A DNA stretch of 64,000 nt from an uncultured Lachnospiraceae bacterium. GTDB lineage: Bacteria; Bacillota; Clostridia; Lachnospirales; Lachnospiraceae. How positions within the stretch are numbered: the first letter of the stretch is position 1; every line of letters starts with the position of its first letter. This document shows positions 63,622 through 64,000 of this stretch, one piece after another. The notes beneath the pieces are model-generated. The model had not been told where the DNA came from, did not search any database, and worked only from the letters and a program-made list of their open reading frames with translations. The stretch covers positions 40,021 to 104,020 of the forward strand of contig CATKXY010000010.1 in the NCBI GenBank assembly GCA_949840915.1, in the 5' to 3' direction. A program made the position numbers and the translations under genes.

Positions 63622-64000
<379 letters not shown>

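Overview
The window reads as a chromosomal segment of an anaerobic, probably spore-forming Clostridia member, most likely Lachnospiraceae. The clues are a clostridial-type pyruvate formate-lyase, glgC/glgD pairing, SpoVG, CwlD- and SleB-type wall enzymes, BspA-like and VPKTG surface proteins, two bacteriohemerythrins and Firmicutes gene neighbourhoods (pth-mfd, tsaC-rpiB-upp near atp, gdpP-rplI-dnaB, rpsF-ssb-rpsR). Assignment below family level is not supported. I see no insertion sequence, prophage, CRISPR array or plasmid function.

Layout. 1-7 kb (minus): a truncated secreted leucine-rich-repeat protein, a GT39-type membrane glycosyltransferase preceded by an overlapping 34-residue ORF, mfd and pth. 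7-16.3 kb: a bacteriohemerythrin, spoVG, the glycogen genes glgC-glgD, murC, a DnaA-box-like cluster, then dnaD-dnaI and a long prs. 16.3-21 kb: a queT transporter behind a preQ1-I riboswitch candidate, a C39-like anchored protein, a methyltransferase and a hypothetical gene. 21-28.5 kb (minus): a complete ten-gene F1Fo ATP synthase operon whose c subunit carries a sodium-type ligand set. 28.6-34.8 kb: a GNAT enzyme, a DUF402 protein and the minus-strand run tsaC, rpiB, upp, dCMP deaminase, SleB-like hydrolase, with cwlD upstream.

34.8-49.8 kb is the most unusual part. It has a class B sortase with a VPKTG substrate, feoAB, a GH18-type protein, a gene-poor AT-rich stretch with inverted repeats, mecA, a lipoprotein, a DUF1858 protein, and then a pyruvate formate-lyase divided over separate genes. 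A 679-residue core keeps the Cys-Cys pair but lacks the glycyl radical domain. An 80-residue protein carries the glycyl radical loop alone. Between them lies a 68-residue protein that resembles the start of the radical subunit but ends in a cysteine-rich tail. pflA and an 8Fe ferredoxin lie 3-4 kb downstream, after a second VPKTG surface protein and a hemerythrin-receiver protein.

49.8-64 kb: a MerR regulator, dnaB, rplI, gdpP, an 1106-residue four-module surface protein, rpsR-ssb-rpsF, DUF951 and YdcF-like genes, a sirtuin, a C_GCAxxG_C_C/GGDEF/EAL protein, tRNA-Cys, tRNA-Asn and the 3' end of a 23S rRNA gene on the minus strand.

A recurring theme is anaerobic energy metabolism and oxygen or redox sensing: split PFL with activase and ferredoxin, two hemerythrins, DUF1858, the C_GCAxxG_C_C-EAL fusion, FeoAB and a probable Na+-ATP synthase. 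A second theme is the cell surface: sortase B, two substrates, BspA-like and modular secreted proteins, and wall hydrolases.
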